In this document: one piece after another, positions 5,976 to 6,836 of the stretch | How positions within the stretch are numbered: the first letter of the stretch is position 1 | Layout: each line of letters opens with the position of its first letter | From: an uncultured Lachnospiraceae bacterium | GTDB lineage: Bacteria; Bacillota; Clostridia; Lachnospirales; Lachnospiraceae | Direction: 5' to 3' | Assembly (NCBI GenBank): GCA_910586255.1 | Contig: CAJUHR010000074.1 | Coordinates: forward strand, 1 to 6,836 | DNA length: 6,836 bases | Notes under the pieces: model-generated | Told to the model about the DNA's origin: nothing | What the model saw: the letters and a program-made list of their open reading frames with translations, nothing else | Databases searched by the model: none | Translations under genes and position numbers: made by a program

Positions 5976-6689
5976 ATGAAGGTTTTGTCAGGAAGCTGGC
6001 AATCGGAAGCCGGCAATACCGCGTACCGGGCTGTCACTTCAAAGACAGGGAATGAAGCCAAAGACCCGGCCCTATCAGGAACAAAAAAGGATGACGATCT
6101 TGAAAACCGCCTGTTGGCTGTTTCCGGGCAGTCCTCTGACAAGTCCAACAGCCGTTTTAAGATGAAATCCTCCACCCCGGATGAATCCGTGGGCCAGCTT
6201 GCATCCGAGCTGGCCAGGGCCGAGACAAGGCTGGATGTACAGCAGGTGTCCTCCAAGGCCATGCGGGCTCTGGCCAATTTAAAAATGGCCTCCGTGTCCT
6301 GTGAAGGCAGCGAGGCCAAAAAGATCGCTCAGATGATCCGGCGCATGGAAAAGCTGATCAAGCGGATCGGCAAAAAGCTTCAGCACCTAAGCAAGGAGGA
6401 GCAGTTAGACAATCAGCGCAAACGGGCAGAGAAAAAGCAGCAACTGCAAAAAGCCCGGGAGTTGGCTGAGGAGATAAGCAGCCGAAGGCGCAAGCGCAAG
6501 AAGGATGAACGGGGCTATGCCCTAAAGGAAATGGCGGAGGACAACAAAAATTCCGCCGCGGAGGTGACTGCCTCCCTGACCGATGCCATTAGTGCCAGCA
6601 CCTCCGTGCCGGAGCTTTCCTCTGTTATTGACATGGGCGGGGCAGATTTTTCTGCAATGGTCGGGGGCTCGGTTGATATTTCCGTCTGA
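5976..6689 (+). CDS. Conserved-looking hypothetical protein, basic and coiled-coil-rich
   Basis: I do not recognise a named family for this 237-residue protein. Residues 1-70 are rich in Ser, Gly, Lys and Asp and look disordered. Residues 71-110 look helical (VGQLASELARAETRLDVQQVSSKAMRALANL is split here by eye into two amphipathic stretches). Residues 112-190 form a long charged helix with about 26 Lys/Arg against 11 Asp/Glu in the first 73 positions, including MIRRMEKLIKRIGKKLQHLSKEE and the run RRRKRKK at 170-176. The C-terminus (191-237) changes to small and hydrophobic residues and ends in VGGSVDISV. There is no signal peptide, membrane segment or enzyme motif. The strong ribosome site, intact frame and domain-like composition support a real gene. 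It is divergent from the epimerase-ugd operon and shares its regulatory gap, but no functional link is visible. Nucleic-acid binding or a structural role is possible from the basic helix, but this is speculation. Confidence 0.85.
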   Translation: MKVLSGSWQSEAGNTAYRAVTSKTGNEAKDPALSGTKKDDDLENRLLAVSGQSSDKSNSRFKMKSSTPDESVGQLASELARAETRLDVQQVSSKAMRALANLKMASVSCEGSEAKKIAQMIRRMEKLIKRIGKKLQHLSKEEQLDNQRKRAEKKQQLQKARELAEEISSRRRKRKKDERGYALKEMAEDNKNSAAEVTASLTDAISASTSVPELSSVIDMGGADFSAMVGGSVDISV

Positions 6690-6751
6690 TTGCATCAGTT
6701 CAGATTCAATGTCAGTAACTTAAGAAATTCCAAAAGGTACGCCTTGGAGGA

Positions 6752-6783
6752 GGGGCTGTCGGGAAATAGTTTCCGGCTGCCCC
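6752..6783. other. Strong hairpin downstream of the basic coiled-coil gene
   Basis: GGGGC (6752-6756) pairs with GCCCC (6779-6783). After one U-U mismatch the stem continues through GUCGGGAA against UUCCGGC, with two G-U pairs, giving a 14-position stem and a 4-base loop. No T-run follows directly on either strand (the nearest TTTTT is at 6803-6807), so it does not fit a simple terminator. It may stabilise the 3' end of the message or be a repeated intergenic element. Confidence 0.55.
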
Positions 6784-6816
6784 AATGTCATTAAGATAAT
6801 CGTTTTTATGACTAAG

Positions 6817-6836
6817 AAAAAAGCCCACCTACCTAA
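6817..6836. terminator. Probable half of a terminator cut by the window edge
   Basis: AAAAAAGCCCACCTACC reads on the minus strand as a GC-rich arm GGTAGGTGGGC followed by TTTTTT, the typical 3' end of a rho-independent terminator. The partner arm would lie to the right of the window. If the arrangement is symmetrical, it would also serve the plus-strand gene ending at 6689. Confidence 0.4.

Noticed and set aside
6744..6794. Possible 16-residue peptide starting at TTG 6744 behind AAAAGG
   Set aside because: It has a weak start codon, overlaps the hairpin and has no recognisable content; not enough to call a gene.
6695..6794. Minus-strand stop-to-stop frame of about 31 codons, including a leucine-rich tail LLEFLKLLTLNLN
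   Set aside because: It has no start codon with a ribosome site and is short enough to occur by chance; I could not support it as a gene remnant.

Overview
The window carries six protein-coding genes on about 6.8 kb, with short gaps, strong purine-rich Shine-Dalgarno sites (AAGGAG type) and no sign of a mobile element, CRISPR array or RNA gene. The style fits a Firmicute, most likely a Clostridia/Lachnospiraceae gut bacterium: near-balanced base composition, the sequence style of MalQ, a regulator type I associate with Gram-positive carbohydrate loci, and sigma-A-like promoters. This taxonomic call is an inference from protein style, not a database result.

Layout, left to right. (1) Positions 49-2555 (+) hold a probable two-gene operon: malQ (4-alpha-glucanotransferase, GH77), then 23 bases later a 324-residue ArsR-like winged-helix regulator with a long cysteine-containing C-terminal domain. 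(2) Positions 2556-2702 are a promoter region with TTGCAT-17-TATAGT, an inverted repeat flanking it and a leader hairpin; it drives a hemolysin III/PAQR family seven-helix membrane protein (2703-3353, +). (3) A hairpin terminator at 3379-3431 separates this gene from a convergent minus-strand operon. (4) Positions 5777 down to 3443 (-) hold an extended-SDR epimerase that looks like UDP-glucuronate 4-epimerase, followed 13 bases later by UDP-glucose 6-dehydrogenase. (5) Positions 5778-5975 are a divergent promoter region. (6) Positions 5976-6689 (+) encode an unrecognised, strongly basic, helical 237-residue protein. The last 147 bases contain no convincing gene, but hold a strong hairpin and, at the very edge, what looks like half of a terminator.

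How the genes fit together. The minus-strand pair makes a clear pathway: UDP-glucose to UDP-glucuronate (Ugd), then UDP-glucuronate to UDP-galacturonate (epimerase), supplying activated uronic acids for a capsule, exopolysaccharide or other glycan. No glycosyltransferase, flippase or polymerase gene is present here, so the sugar is consumed by genes elsewhere. MalQ handles maltodextrin/glycogen chains, and its downstream regulator may respond to a carbohydrate signal; that link rests on gene order alone.

Most of the window is ordinary core metabolism. I do not see an undescribed multi-gene system. The items most worth a second look are the unknown basic coiled-coil protein, the regulator's C-terminal domain, and the dyad sequences placed at or around the two visible minus/plus promoters.
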